Counted from the stretch's first letter, positions 17,394 to 26,871 are shown. The stretch: DNA of 64,000 nucleotides from Caldisericales bacterium (GCA_015489815.1 WFZA01000019.1:1-64000); one strand, 5' to 3'. A program made the numbers and translations. The notes: generated by a model not told the origin, from the letters alone.

Positions 17394-17850
17394 GATTCTT
17401 CATCTTGACAAAGAACAAATTAAAAAAATATTACCTCATAGGGAGCCCTTTCTTTTTGTCGACGAGATTTTAGAGGTCCTTCCTGGTGAATATGTAATAG
17501 GAAAGAAGATCGTCAGAGAAGATGAAGTTTTTTTTAAAGGGCACTTTCCAGGGTTTCCTATTTTCCCAGGTGTTCTTATTGTGGAAACTGCTGCACAGAT
17601 TTCAGCATTTATTATTCTTACTATGCCCGGGAAGGAGAATTTGTTTGGATACTTTACCGGAATTGAACACTTTCGATTTAAAAAAATAGTAAGGCCAGGA
17701 GACACGCTTATAGTAAAGTCTGAAGTCGTTTCTTACGGACATGGAATAGCGAAAAGTAAAGCCAAAGTATTTGTAAAAGAGCAATTAGTTGCAGAAGGTA
17801 TTGTATCTGCAATGTTCGTTGATAAAAAGAATGTTCTTGGGAAGGAGTAA
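17386..17850 (+). CDS. fabZ: 3-hydroxyacyl-ACP dehydratase FabZ
   Basis: FabZ removes water from 3-hydroxyacyl-ACP in fatty acid elongation. The catalytic His is H53, in GHFPGFPIFPG, and the catalytic Glu is E67, in IVETAAQ. The 154-residue hot-dog-fold protein is of normal length. The ATG overlaps the S1 gene by eight bases and has GGAGGA just before it. It opens the type II fatty acid synthesis genes of this operon. Confidence 0.95.
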   Translation: MPEILHLDKEQIKKILPHREPFLFVDEILEVLPGEYVIGKKIVREDEVFFKGHFPGFPIFPGVLIVETAAQISAFIILTMPGKENLFGYFTGIEHFRFKKIVRPGDTLIVKSEVVSYGHGIAKSKAKVFVKEQLVAEGIVSAMFVDKKNVLGKE

Positions 17851-17853
17851 TTT

Positions 17854-18837
17854 ATGATTAATGTAGGAATAATTGGGTTGGGAAGCTATGTTCCCGAAAA
17901 AGTAGTTACAAACTTTGACATGGAAAAAATCCTCGACACTTCTGATGAATGGATAAGGACGCGAACTGGCATTGTTGAAAGACGATTTGCCGATGATAGC
18001 CAGACTACGAGCGACCTTGCTGCAATAGCAGCAAAGCGTGCTATTGAAGATGCAGGTATTTCTCCAGAAGACATTGGACTCATAATTGTTGGAACCAATT
18101 CTCCTGATATGAGATATCCTGCAACTGCCTGTCTTGTACAGGATAAGATAGGTGCAAAAAATGCTGCGGCATTTGACTTACAAGCCGGTTGTCCAGGTTG
18201 GATATTTGCTACTACCGTTGGGGCACAATTCGTAAAAACTGGGATGTATAAGTATGTGCTTACAATTGGTGCTGAAGTTATAACAAGAATGATGGATAAA
18301 ACAGATCGTGGTACTTATGTATTGTTTGGTGATGGTGCAGGTGCCACTGTTTTAGGCAATGTTAACGAAGGAGGCTTTAAGTCATTTGAACTTTATGCTG
18401 ATGGTAGCCTTGCTGAGTATCTTACATTACCAGCAGGTGGGTCTAAAATGCCATTTAGTGAAGAAGTTCTAAAAAAGAGACTCCACTATACTAAGATGAA
18501 TGGACGTGAAGTGTTTAAGTTTTCTGTGCGTGAAATTGGCAGAATATCAAAGATAGTTATGGAAAAGGCCAACTTGAAGCCAAACGACATTAAGTGGTTT
18601 ATTCCTCATCAGGCAAATTTACGGATCATAGAAGCCGGAATGAAGCGTCTTGGTATTCCTGAAGATAGAGTTGTTGTAACGATTGATAAGTATGGTAATT
18701 CCTCCGCTGCTTCGATTCCTGTTGCGTTGGACGAAATTTACAGGAACGGAAAGTTAAAAAAGGGAGACAATGTTCTCATGGTCTCTTTTGGTGCAGGTAT
18801 GACTTCTGGGGCATTTATTGTGGAGTGGTCAAAATGA
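17854..18837 (+). CDS. fabH: Beta-ketoacyl-ACP synthase III FabH
   Basis: FabH starts fatty acid synthesis by condensing an acyl-CoA primer with malonyl-ACP. The catalytic triad is visible: C113 (LQAGCPGW), H252 (IPHQANLRI) and N282 (YGNSSAAS). The 327-residue size is normal. GGAAGGAG precedes ATG 17854, three bases after the fabZ stop. Primer choice (acetyl or branched acyl) cannot be told from sequence, but the upstream buk/ptb pair could supply or draw on short acyl-CoAs. Confidence 0.95.
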   Translation: MINVGIIGLGSYVPEKVVTNFDMEKILDTSDEWIRTRTGIVERRFADDSQTTSDLAAIAAKRAIEDAGISPEDIGLIIVGTNSPDMRYPATACLVQDKIGAKNAAAFDLQAGCPGWIFATTVGAQFVKTGMYKYVLTIGAEVITRMMDKTDRGTYVLFGDGAGATVLGNVNEGGFKSFELYADGSLAEYLTLPAGGSKMPFSEEVLKKRLHYTKMNGREVFKFSVREIGRISKIVMEKANLKPNDIKWFIPHQANLRIIEAGMKRLGIPEDRVVVTIDKYGNSSAASIPVALDEIYRNGKLKKGDNVLMVSFGAGMTSGAFIVEWSK

Positions 18838-19733
18838 AAGCATTTGTTTTTCCGGGCCAGGGTTCACAATATGTGGGTATGGCCAAGAAAATACCTGATT
18901 CTTCCTTGAAAAAAGAGTTGTTTACAAAAGCATCGGAGATTCTAAATTTCGACTTACTCGAACTTTGTGATAACGGTCCAAATGAAAAACTTACTTCTAC
19001 GGAAAACACGCAACCTGCATTATTTGCGGTTTCGAGTATTTATGATTTAATGTTTAAAGACAAAAATATTAAACCAGAAATTGTAGCAGGCCACAGCCTG
19101 GGTGAATACTCTGCACTTTTTTCTGCTGGTGTATTTACTTTTGAAGATGGTGTTAAACTGGTGCGTAGGAGAGGTCTGCTTATGAAAGAAGCTTCTGAAA
19201 AAGCACCTGGAAAAATGCTTGCCGTAATCGGACTATCAGATGATAAAGTTGAGAGTGTTGTTAACGAAGCTTCTAAATTTGGTGTTATCGTGGCTGCCAA
19301 TTTTAATTCGCCCGGCCAGGTTGTGCTTTCCGGTTCTGATTCTGCAATTACTAAAGCTGCAGCTATCGCAAAAGAACATGGCGCACGGCTTGCAAGAATT
19401 TTAAATGTTTCAGCTCCTTTTCATTCGCCTTTGATGGCTCCCATAGTAGGAGAAATGAGTCAATATATAGATTCAGTACACTTTAGTGATCCTGAAGTTC
19501 CTATAGTACAAAATGTAACTGGTGAAGTCACTACAGATGCTTCTGAGATAAAGGAAAATCTTAAAAAGCAACTTACTGGAGCTGTGCTCTGGACGAAGTC
19601 AGTGCTGACTATGCAAAAAAACGGGGTAAACAAGTTCTACGAGGTTGGTCCTAAAAATGTGTTAAAGGGTTTAATAGGTCGAATTATTAAAGGTGCTGAT
19701 GTAACTATTGCGGAGGCGTTCTTTAATGCTTAA
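18834..19733 (+). CDS. fabD: Malonyl-CoA:ACP transacylase FabD
   Basis: FabD moves malonyl groups from CoA to ACP. The active serine is S88, in GHSLGEYSAL, the N-terminal FPGQGSQYVGM is typical, and the catalytic histidine is H197 (APFHSPL). The 299-residue length is normal. GTG 18825 is also in frame, but ATG 18834 overlaps the fabH stop (ATGA), has GGAG before it, and gives the family N-terminus. Confidence 0.95.
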   Translation: MKAFVFPGQGSQYVGMAKKIPDSSLKKELFTKASEILNFDLLELCDNGPNEKLTSTENTQPALFAVSSIYDLMFKDKNIKPEIVAGHSLGEYSALFSAGVFTFEDGVKLVRRRGLLMKEASEKAPGKMLAVIGLSDDKVESVVNEASKFGVIVAANFNSPGQVVLSGSDSAITKAAAIAKEHGARLARILNVSAPFHSPLMAPIVGEMSQYIDSVHFSDPEVPIVQNVTGEVTTDASEIKENLKKQLTGAVLWTKSVLTMQKNGVNKFYEVGPKNVLKGLIGRIIKGADVTIAEAFFNA

Positions 19734-20481
19734 AATAGATTTAAGTGGATTAAAAGCTGTGGTAAGTGGTGGCTCTCGCGGGATAGGGCGAGCTATAGCT
19801 GTTACTTTCGCTGATTGTGGTGCAGATGTTGCAATTCTATATGCGCATAACAAAGATGCTGCGGAAGAAACTGTAAAATTGATACAGGAGAAAAAGAGGA
19901 AAGCCAGTGCTTTTAAGTGTAATGTTGCAAGCGAAGACGATGTTGTGCATACCGTAGAGGATATTGCAAAAGAATACGGTAGGATTGACATTCTCGTTAA
20001 TAATGCAGGCATTACGAGAGATGGTTTAATTATGCGTATGTCGCATGATGATTGGGAAAGTGTACTAAATACTAATTTAACAGGGGCATTTTTTCTCACC
20101 AAACATGCCGTAAAATATATGATTAAAAATCGTTTTGGAAGAATTATAAATATTTCGTCAATCGTGGGACTTACCGGAAATTTAGGACAGGCAAATTATG
20201 TTTCCTCTAAAGCAGGATTGATAGGGTTGACGAAAGTTACGGCTATTGAATATGCTTCAAGGAATATTACTGCAAATGTCGTAGCTCCAGGCTTCATTGA
20301 AACGGATATGACTAAAAAGCTTTCACAAAAAGTTAAAGAGGGATTCTTGAAAAAAGTACTTAAAAAAGCACCGGGTGAGCCACAGGACATTGCTAATGTA
20401 GCTGCATTTTTGGCTTCCCCACTTGCATCGTACATTACGGGTGCTACTATAATAGTTGATGGTGGTTTAAGTTTAGGATAA
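19726..20481 (+). CDS. fabG: 3-oxoacyl-ACP reductase FabG
   Basis: FabG reduces 3-oxoacyl-ACP with NADPH. This short-chain dehydrogenase has the cofactor loop SGGSRGIGRAIA near residue 14, an NNAG motif, and the catalytic S145, Y158 and K162 (YVSSK). The C-terminus YITGATIIVDGG is typical. The length is 251 residues. TTG 19708 is in frame but lies upstream of the CGGAGG site, so ATG 19726 is used; it overlaps the end of fabD by eight bases. Confidence 0.95.
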   Translation: MLKIDLSGLKAVVSGGSRGIGRAIAVTFADCGADVAILYAHNKDAAEETVKLIQEKKRKASAFKCNVASEDDVVHTVEDIAKEYGRIDILVNNAGITRDGLIMRMSHDDWESVLNTNLTGAFFLTKHAVKYMIKNRFGRIINISSIVGLTGNLGQANYVSSKAGLIGLTKVTAIEYASRNITANVVAPGFIETDMTKKLSQKVKEGFLKKVLKKAPGEPQDIANVAAFLASPLASYITGATIIVDGGLSLG

Positions 20482-20503
20482 AATTTTTTAAGGAGGTTTA
20501 TTT

Positions 20504-20746
20504 ATGGACGAAAAGGAAATTAGAGCAAAGGTTGTAGAAATTGTTAAAGACAAACTTGGTATCGATGACGACAAAATTACGGACGATGCCAAGTATGTTG
20601 AGGATCTTGGTGCCGATTCTTTAAGTCTCGTTGATGTAGCAATGGCACTCGAAGACGAATTCGGTATGAAGATTCCGGACGAAGATATCGAGAAAATTAC
20701 CACAGTCGGTGCCACAGTGGAGTACATTAAGGAACACCTGAAGTAA
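20504..20746 (+). CDS. acpP: Acyl carrier protein
   Basis: This acidic 80-residue carrier has phosphopantetheine attached at S39, within GADSLSLVDVAMALEDEF. The four-helix ACP pattern is complete. TAAGGAGG sits in the 22-base gap after fabG. It is flanked by fabG and fabF, as in many bacteria, and serves all fab enzymes of the operon. Confidence 0.96.
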   Translation: MDEKEIRAKVVEIVKDKLGIDDDKITDDAKYVEDLGADSLSLVDVAMALEDEFGMKIPDEDIEKITTVGATVEYIKEHLK

Positions 20747-20747
20747 T

Positions 20748-21989
20748 ATGAAAAGAAGAGTTGTCGTAACCGGTTTAGGGGCAGTAACTTCTATTGGCAT
20801 CGGCAAAGACAATTTTCTTGAAGGGTTGTACGAGGGACGCTCCGGGATTTCCCGGATCTCTCTCTTTGATCCTGCCGAATTCTCCGTACAAATTGCGGGT
20901 GAAGTTAAAGATTTTAATCCCGAAGACTACTTCGATAAGAAGGAAATAAGACGACTTGATCGAGTTGAGGAATTTGCATTTGTTGCTGCTAAAGAGGCTA
21001 TTGAAGACTCTGGTTTAGATGTAGAAAGTGAAGATAAAGAGCGAATAGGAGTATATGTAACTTCTGGAATTGGCGGTCTTACTTCATTATCCGAGCAATT
21101 TAATGTCTTAAAAGAAAGAGGGCCGAGAAGAGTTAGCCCCTTTTTAATCACTCAACTTATTATTGATGCAATCCCAGCCTACATTGCTTTGCAGTATGGT
21201 TTCAAGGGGGCTACGCTTTCTGCTGTTGCAGCGTGTGCATCTGCTACCCAGACCATAGGAGAAGCGATGCTCGCCATTCAAAGGGGTGACCTCGATGTAA
21301 TAGTCGCTGGTGGTGCGGACGCACCTATAGTAGAACTTGCTGTTGCTGCGTTTGCGTCAATGCGTGCTTTGTCGAAGAGAAATGATTCGCCTGAAACAGC
21401 TTCCAGGCCATTTGATAAAACTCGTGATGGGTTTGTTATGGGAGAAGGTTCTGGTATTTTAGTTTTGGAAGAACTTGAACATGCAAAGAAGCGTGGAGCA
21501 CATATATATGCAGAACTTGCGGGATATGGAACCACCACTGATGCATATCACACTACTGCACCAGATCCGACTGTGACCCAGATTAAGCGTTCTATGCTAA
21601 TGGCAATTGAAAGTGCGGGCGTTGACAAGAACGACATCGACTATATAAATGCTCACGGAACATCTACACCGTTAAATGACAAATACGAGACAAAAGCAAT
21701 TAAAGAAATTTTTGGAGATCGTGCATATCAAATTCCAGTGAGTTCTACAAAGTCAATGATAGGACATTTACTGGGTGCATCCGGTGCTGCCGAATCTGTT
21801 GCTACAGTTCTTACAATAGATAAGGGAATTATATTTCCCACTATAAATTATTCTGAACCTGATCCAGAATGTGATCTTGATTATGTTCCAAATAAGCCAC
21901 GGGAAAAGGAAGTCCATGTGGCCCTAAAAAATTCTTTTGGCTTTGGTGGCCACAATGTTTCACTTATCTTTAAGAAGTTCAAGGATTAG
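20748..21989 (+). CDS. fabF: Beta-ketoacyl-ACP synthase II FabF
   Basis: FabF is the elongating condensing enzyme. The active cysteine is C163 (AVAACASATQ), with the two histidines in NAHGTST and MIGHLLGASG. At 413 residues it is full length. ATG 20748 lies one base after the acpP stop. It is the last gene of the operon: a strong hairpin terminator follows. No enoyl-ACP reductase (FabI, FabK or FabL) and no acetyl-CoA carboxylase subunit is encoded in the operon. Confidence 0.96.
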   Translation: MKRRVVVTGLGAVTSIGIGKDNFLEGLYEGRSGISRISLFDPAEFSVQIAGEVKDFNPEDYFDKKEIRRLDRVEEFAFVAAKEAIEDSGLDVESEDKERIGVYVTSGIGGLTSLSEQFNVLKERGPRRVSPFLITQLIIDAIPAYIALQYGFKGATLSAVAACASATQTIGEAMLAIQRGDLDVIVAGGADAPIVELAVAAFASMRALSKRNDSPETASRPFDKTRDGFVMGEGSGILVLEELEHAKKRGAHIYAELAGYGTTTDAYHTTAPDPTVTQIKRSMLMAIESAGVDKNDIDYINAHGTSTPLNDKYETKAIKEIFGDRAYQIPVSSTKSMIGHLLGASGAAESVATVLTIDKGIIFPTINYSEPDPECDLDYVPNKPREKEVHVALKNSFGFGGHNVSLIFKKFKD

Positions 21990-22021
21990 TTTATATTTAT
22001 AATTGATATGAGGTAGTTTTA

Positions 22022-22052
22022 TAAAGCCTGGCGTTTAAATACCCAGGCTTTA
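22022..22052. terminator. Two-way terminator between fabF and gpsA
   Basis: TAAAGCCTGG at 22022-22031 pairs perfectly with CCAGGCTTTA at 22043-22052, around an 11-base loop. Runs of A and T flank the stem. It lies between convergent fabF and gpsA, so it can serve both. Confidence 0.8.
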
Positions 22053-22055
22053 ATT

Positions 22056-23051
22056 TCAGGAGTTTTCCTTCTTTAGTGGGCGCTTCATTAGTTCGTTTAA
22101 AGCTTTTATGGGAATTTCGTTCTCGTAAATTATTCTATAAGTTGCATCTGTAATTGGCATGTAAATATTGTTTTTTTCTTTTATTTCGTAGACTGATTTT
22201 ACCGTATACATACCTTCAACTACCTTTGTCGTAAGTTCCTCTATTTCTTCTTTGGTTCGTCCTTTACCGATTTCCTCTCCTGCCCATCTGTTTCTACTGT
22301 TTTTGCTGAAAGATGTTGCTATGAGATCGCCTATGCCTGATAAACCATAAAATGTTTCTTTTTTACCACCTAACATTGTGCCAAAGCGAATTAATTCCGC
22401 GATGCCTCGCACTATTAGTGAGGATTTGCTGCTGTCTCCAAATCCTAAGCCATCACTTATGCCAGCGCTTATTGCAAGAACATTCTTTAAAGAGCCTCCT
22501 AATTCTACTCCGATTAAATCTAATGTGTAATATACTCTGAAGTATTGAGTGGTAAATATTTTTTGCACTTCCTTCAAGAAGTTTTCATTTATACCGCCTA
22601 TAACTGTTGCAGCAGGCATCTCCTGGGCAATCTCGATAGCAAAGTTTGGCCCAGACAAACTCATTATATTTTCTGACTTTAACATATTCCAAACTTCGGC
22701 AATAACCTCTGACATTCTTTTATTCGTATTGTTTTCTATCCCTTTTGCAAGATTTACGACTAAAGGGTTGTTATTGGGCTTTGTTTCATTAAGAATGTAT
22801 CGCAATTTTTGTGCTGGAACAGCAAGGACGATAACATCTTTCTCTTTAAGCGCTGCTTCTAAATCCATAGTTAATGTCTTTATGTGATTTAATTTAATTC
22901 CTTTTAAGTAGAAAATATTTTCCTGCCAGTTTCTTATTGAATCGTAAGTTTTCTTACTGTGTACCCAGAGAGTGGTGTCAAATCCCTTTTTACCTAATAT
23001 TTCAGCTACAGTAGTGCCCCAGCCACCTGCTCCTATAATACTAATTTTCAT
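22056..23051 (-). CDS. gpsA: Glycerol-3-phosphate dehydrogenase [NAD(P)+]
   Basis: GpsA reduces dihydroxyacetone phosphate to glycerol 3-phosphate, the phospholipid backbone. It has the N-terminal dinucleotide loop IIGAGGWGTTVAE, the conserved NLAKGIE and SGPNFAIE segments, and a helical C-terminal domain with GLGDLI-like LSGIGDLIATS. The 331 residues are normal. AAGGAGG lies nine bases before the ATG, which overlaps the ispH stop. With plsC in the same operon it forms a lipid precursor set. Confidence 0.95.
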   Translation of the reverse strand: MKISIIGAGGWGTTVAEILGKKGFDTTLWVHSKKTYDSIRNWQENIFYLKGIKLNHIKTLTMDLEAALKEKDVIVLAVPAQKLRYILNETKPNNNPLVVNLAKGIENNTNKRMSEVIAEVWNMLKSENIMSLSGPNFAIEIAQEMPAATVIGGINENFLKEVQKIFTTQYFRVYYTLDLIGVELGGSLKNVLAISAGISDGLGFGDSSKSSLIVRGIAELIRFGTMLGGKKETFYGLSGIGDLIATSFSKNSRNRWAGEEIGKGRTKEEIEELTTKVVEGMYTVKSVYEIKEKNNIYMPITDATYRIIYENEIPIKALNELMKRPLKKENS

Positions 23052-23893
23052 TGCAAAAGCCTCCTTATTACATCTTCAATCAACCATTTTGGTGTTGAAG
23101 TGCCGGAAACTATGCCAATCTTTTTACACTTATCTAAATTTATTTTTTCGAGGTCATTTACATCGTGGACGAAAAAGCTGTTTTGGTTTATTTTTTTCAC
23201 TAATTCAAATAATCTATTTGAATTTGCACTGGATTTTCCACCTATTGCTATTACACAATCTGCTAATTTCGCTATCTCGGTAGCTTCTTTTTGCCTTCTT
23301 ATTGTTTCTCCGCAAACTGTATTGTAAAAACGGACTTCTTTTGACAACTCTATAAGTCTTTTTGCTACTTCAAATAAGGTAGTTTCAAATGTAGTAGATT
23401 GCGATACAATTCCTACCTTTCCGTAACTCTTTTCTTTTATTTGTTTTCCTGATTGGTAAACTCCTAATAAGTTTTTACCGGCTACTTCGGACAGTACCCT
23501 TGTTTCTCTATGTCCTTTATCACCTACTATTACAATTTTAAAGTGCTCTTTCTTCAGATTTTTGATGATTTTTATTGTATTCAGTACAAAAGGACATGTC
23601 GTATCTATCACATTTTTAAACTTTTTCTTTGCAAGCGTTCTTTCTTGAGTCGTTGCTCCATGTGCAGGAAGCAGAAGCACATCACCGTTTTTGCTTTCGA
23701 TATCTTTAATAGGTATGATTTTTTTTTCTTTTAATCTTTTTATTTCAGCTTCATTGTGTAATAACTGATCTAAGGTGTATACATAATTATACTCTCTGGA
23801 GAGGTCTTCAGCGATACTTACTGCTCGTTCTACACCTGAACAAAAACCAGAGTTCTTGGCTACTATAAGCGTTCTTTTGATATTTCTATGCAT
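23048..23893 (-). CDS. ispH: 4-hydroxy-3-methylbut-2-enyl diphosphate reductase
   Basis: IspH makes isopentenyl and dimethylallyl diphosphate, the last MEP step, using a [4Fe-4S] cluster. The three cluster cysteines are C18 (GFCSGV), C100 (DTTCPFV) and C194 (NTVCGET). The conserved HGATTQER is present near 78. The 281-residue length is normal. It is not fused to an S1 domain, unlike some clostridial homologues. The start lies within plsC (31-base overlap). Confidence 0.95.
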   Translation of the reverse strand: MHRNIKRTLIVAKNSGFCSGVERAVSIAEDLSREYNYVYTLDQLLHNEAEIKRLKEKKIIPIKDIESKNGDVLLLPAHGATTQERTLAKKKFKNVIDTTCPFVLNTIKIIKNLKKEHFKIVIVGDKGHRETRVLSEVAGKNLLGVYQSGKQIKEKSYGKVGIVSQSTTFETTLFEVAKRLIELSKEVRFYNTVCGETIRRQKEATEIAKLADCVIAIGGKSSANSNRLFELVKKINQNSFFVHDVNDLEKINLDKCKKIGIVSGTSTPKWLIEDVIRRLLQ

Positions 23894-24483
23894 TTTCCTA
23901 TTTCTTCCATTACATATCGTGCAGCGTCTTCATAAAAATTTTTATCTCTTGGATCAAACTTTTCCCAGACTTTTATGGGCTTTCCAAATGTAATAACGAT
24001 ATGCTTTGGTTTAGGAAATCCACCTTTTTTTGGAAGCGCTGTATCAGTTCCTGCTATTCCTGTTGGTAAGATTTGTGCTTTTGCTTTGTAAGATATGAAG
24101 ATAAATCCTTTTTTAGGCATCCCTAGCCTATCAGATTCTGTTCTCGTTCCTTCTGGGAACATAAGTAGTGGTTTTCCTTCCTTTAAAGTATTTATTGCAA
24201 GCCTCAGACTTTCGATATCGGCAAAGTTGCGTTTTAGTGGAATACCACCCATTCTTTTGAAGTACCAGGCGATTAATTTGTTTTTAAAAAGTTCTTCTTT
24301 TGCAAGCGTATACATCTTTCTTGGAAGAGCCCTGCCTACAATTGGTATGTCAAGTCCGCTTTTATGGTTTGGAGCTACGATAAATCCTCCTTCCTTTGGG
24401 ACATTCTCTACGCCTAATATCGTTAGATTAAAATAAAGTTTAAATAATACTTTCGCCAGTGCGTGGGATGTTTCGTATAACAT
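23863..24483 (-). CDS. plsC: 1-acyl-sn-glycerol-3-phosphate acyltransferase
   Basis: PlsC acylates lysophosphatidic acid at the membrane. The HX4D motif is H40-D45, in NHKSGLD; FPEGTR follows near 113. A hydrophobic N-terminus precedes it. The 206 residues fit the family. GGGGAGAG precedes the ATG, inside cmk; the 44-base overlap with cmk is long for this window. The order cmk-plsC-ispH is a known Firmicutes cluster. Confidence 0.93.
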   Translation of the reverse strand: MLYETSHALAKVLFKLYFNLTILGVENVPKEGGFIVAPNHKSGLDIPIVGRALPRKMYTLAKEELFKNKLIAWYFKRMGGIPLKRNFADIESLRLAINTLKEGKPLLMFPEGTRTESDRLGMPKKGFIFISYKAKAQILPTGIAGTDTALPKKGGFPKPKHIVITFGKPIKVWEKFDPRDKNFYEDAARYVMEEIGKCIEISKERL

Positions 24484-25147
24484 ATTCTCTCCCCTTATAG
24501 AATTCGATTATTTTATTTACGACATCGTCGGCACTTATGTTTGTAGTATCTATTACTACTGCATCACTTGCTACCATTAAGGGTGCCACATCTCTGGAAG
24601 AGTCAATAATGTCCCTTTCTTTAAGATTTTCTAAAACATCCTGAAAGGTAATTTTCTCCCCTTTTCCTATAAGTTCCATAAATCTTCTTTTTGCTCTTTC
24701 TGTAAGACTTGCCGTAAGGTAAATTTTTAAAAAAGCATCTTTTAATACAACTGTTCCTATGTCCCTGCCTACCATAACGACACTTTTATCGCTGGCAATC
24801 TTTCTAAGTGTATTCGTAATTACACTACGGATTTCTTTAACTGTTGATACCGGTGAAACCCACTTGTCCACGATTTCACTTCGTAGATCTTTTAAATCTA
24901 CAAAATCATTGTTTATTTTTACTTTTCCTTTGCTATCCAAGTCAATGCTTGAGTTTTTAATAATGTTAGTCCATAATCTTGGTTCATTTTCTTTATGCTT
25001 GCTGGTTATAATAAATGTTGCTGCTCTGTATAACAATCCACTATCAACGAATAAGAAGCCTAAACGCGAGGCTAACATTTTTCCTACCGTGCTTTTTCCG
25101 CTCCCAGAATCGCCATCTATTGCAATTGACCTATTTTTTTTGTTCAT
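24440..25147 (-). CDS. cmk: Cytidylate kinase
   Basis: Cmk phosphorylates CMP/dCMP. The P-loop GDSGSGKST is at residues 12-20 and VMVGRDIGTVV is the conserved mid-region block. RDIIDSSRDVAPL, needed for CMP binding, is present. The 235 residues are slightly long at the C-terminus because the reading frame runs 44 bases into plsC. No good ribosome site is visible; the ATG lies inside rpiB (17-base overlap), so coupling is likely. Confidence 0.93.
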   Translation of the reverse strand: MNKKNRSIAIDGDSGSGKSTVGKMLASRLGFLFVDSGLLYRAATFIITSKHKENEPRLWTNIIKNSSIDLDSKGKVKINNDFVDLKDLRSEIVDKWVSPVSTVKEIRSVITNTLRKIASDKSVVMVGRDIGTVVLKDAFLKIYLTASLTERAKRRFMELIGKGEKITFQDVLENLKERDIIDSSRDVAPLMVASDAVVIDTTNISADDVVNKIIEFYKGREYVIRNIPRTGESII

Positions 25148-25574
25148 AATCCATTATTTTTTTTATTCGTCTTTCGTGCCGTCCTGCTTGAAATTTTGCA
25201 TTTAACCATGTGTTTGTAATTTCTTTTGCAAGCTCTACTCCAAGGACACGCCCACCCATGCATAGTACATTAGCGTTGTTATGTTCCCTTGCAGAGTGTG
25301 CAGAATATACATCGCTTACGAGGCTTGCTCTGATACCTTTCACTTTGTTTGCTGCAATTGACATACCAATTCCTGTGCCGCAGATTAGTATTCCAAAGTC
25401 TTCCTCTCCTTTTGCTACACTTTCGGCAACGGGTATTGCGTAATCTGGATAATCTACGCGTTCTTCAGAATGGGTACCAAAATCTATTACTTCTATGCCT
25501 TTTTCCTCAAGAAACTTTTTGATAGCCTCTTTTAATTTAAATCCTGCATGATCTGATCCAATCGCTATTTTCAT
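25131..25574 (-). CDS. rpiB: Ribose-5-phosphate isomerase B
   Basis: RpiB interconverts ribose 5-phosphate and ribulose 5-phosphate. It has an N-terminal IAIGSDHAGFKLKE and the active-site segment CGTGIGMSIAANK, with catalytic C65. The length is 147 residues. An upstream in-frame ATG at 25643 would add 23 odd residues over the promoter. I chose the ATG at 25574, which has AGGAGG six bases before it. It is first in the rpiB-cmk-plsC-ispH-gpsA operon. Confidence 0.94.
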   Translation of the reverse strand: MKIAIGSDHAGFKLKEAIKKFLEEKGIEVIDFGTHSEERVDYPDYAIPVAESVAKGEEDFGILICGTGIGMSIAANKVKGIRASLVSDVYSAHSAREHNNANVLCMGGRVLGVELAKEITNTWLNAKFQAGRHERRIKKIMDYEQKK

Positions 25575-25593
25575 TTTATACCTCCTGTTAAAA

Positions 25594-25602
25594 ATTATAT
25601 CA
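25594..25602 (-). promoter_or_regulatory. Extended -10 promoter of the rpiB operon
   Basis: On the minus strand TGATATAAT forms an extended -10 element. TTGTTA lies 15 bases upstream as a weak -35. Transcription would start about 13 bases before the AGGAGG-bearing rpiB start. Confidence 0.6.
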
Positions 25603-25656
25603 CATTTGTTTTTATAACAAATTTTCTTAAAATATAAAAACATTTGGGAGGTGAAA

Positions 25657-26853
25657 ATGGACGCTTTTGAGAAAATTAAAAGAAAAACAGTCGAGATAAT
25701 AAACGAAGACGAATTAAAAGACCGTCTAAAACTTAATAGACCTTTACGCGTAAAACTTGGTGCAGATCCGACTGCACCCGACTTACATCTTGGCCATTAT
25801 GTCGTTTTAAGGAAGTTAAGAGATTTTCAGGAATTAGGACACACCGTTGTGTTTATAATTGGGGACTTTACGGCTTTAATAGGTGATCCTTCTGGTAAAT
25901 CCAAAACCCGTCCTCCTCTTTCCAGAGAGCAGATTCAGGAGAACGCAAAGACCTATTTCGACCAGGTTTTTACCATTTTGGATAAAAATAAAACAGAAAT
26001 CCACTATAATTCTGAGTGGCTCTCAAAGATTGACTTAGAGCAGTGGATAAGAATCGCATCTAACTTTACTGTTGCGAGGATTTTAGAGCGAGATGACTTT
26101 TTTAATAGATATAAAAAAGGTGTGCCAATTTTCTTTCACGAATTTTTTTACCCCATAATGCAAGCATACGATTCTGTCGCAATAAAAGCAGATGTTGAGT
26201 TAGGCGGAACGGATCAGAAATTTAACTTGATGATAGGCCGTAGATTACAGGAATCTTACGACATGATGCCTCAAATTGCCATAATAATGCCCATTTTGAG
26301 AGGACTCGACGGAGTAAAGAAAATGAGTAAAAGCCTTGGCAACTATGTTGGAATAACCGAAGAACCAGATTCGATGTTTGGAAAGATTATGTCCATACCA
26401 GATGAACTAATTTCTGAATATTACTTTTTAGTGTTGGATAAAAATGAAGAAGAGGCAAAAGAAATTGATGAAATCATTAGAACTGGCAAAGAAAATCCAA
26501 TGACCTTAAAACTAAAACTTGCCCACGACATAGTTGCTTTGTTTCACTCAAAAAAAGATGCAGATGCTGCAGAAGAAAGATTTAAAAATATTTTCAGTGC
26601 GCGAAAAATTCCAGAAGATGTAGAAGAACTTGATACGAGAAAGTATTTAGACGAATCTGGAAAGTTAGATGTAGTCATGCTTTTATTTGGCAATAAAATA
26701 ACTGGTTCAAAGTCAGAAGCAAGGAGGCTTATGAAACAGGGGGCAGTCCGAGTGAACGATAAAAAACTGCTCGATCCCAAGCAAACTTACGCTTTTTCTA
26801 ATGGGGATATCTTAAAAGTTGGCAAAAGAAAGTTTTACAAACTAAAGTGCTGA
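25657..26853 (+). CDS. tyrS: Tyrosyl-tRNA synthetase
   Basis: This class I synthetase charges tRNA-Tyr. The HIGH-type motif is HLGH at 44-47 and KMSKS is at 222-226. A C-terminal S4 RNA-binding domain (about 335-398) contains [17 protein letters not shown]. The 398-residue length is normal. GTG 25651 overlaps the GGGAGG site, so ATG 25657 is used. No T-box leader fits in the gap before it. It is monocistronic and ends at a strong terminator. Confidence 0.96.
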   Translation: MDAFEKIKRKTVEIINEDELKDRLKLNRPLRVKLGADPTAPDLHLGHYVVLRKLRDFQELGHTVVFIIGDFTALIGDPSGKSKTRPPLSREQIQENAKTYFDQVFTILDKNKTEIHYNSEWLSKIDLEQWIRIASNFTVARILERDDFFNRYKKGVPIFFHEFFYPIMQAYDSVAIKADVELGGTDQKFNLMIGRRLQESYDMMPQIAIIMPILRGLDGVKKMSKSLGNYVGITEEPDSMFGKIMSIPDELISEYYFLVLDKNEEEAKEIDEIIRTGKENPMTLKLKLAHDIVALFHSKKDADAAEERFKNIFSARKIPEDVEELDTRKYLDESGKLDVVMLLFGNKITGSKSEARRLMKQGAVRVNDKKLLDPKQTYAFSNGDILKVGKRKFYKLKC

Positions 26854-26871
26854 TTTTATCATTGTATGTTG

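Noticed and set aside
25587-25656. T-box leader before tyrS
   Set aside because: The gap is under 90 bases and has no T-box sequence or specifier stem. The same holds for the 22-base gap before glyQ.
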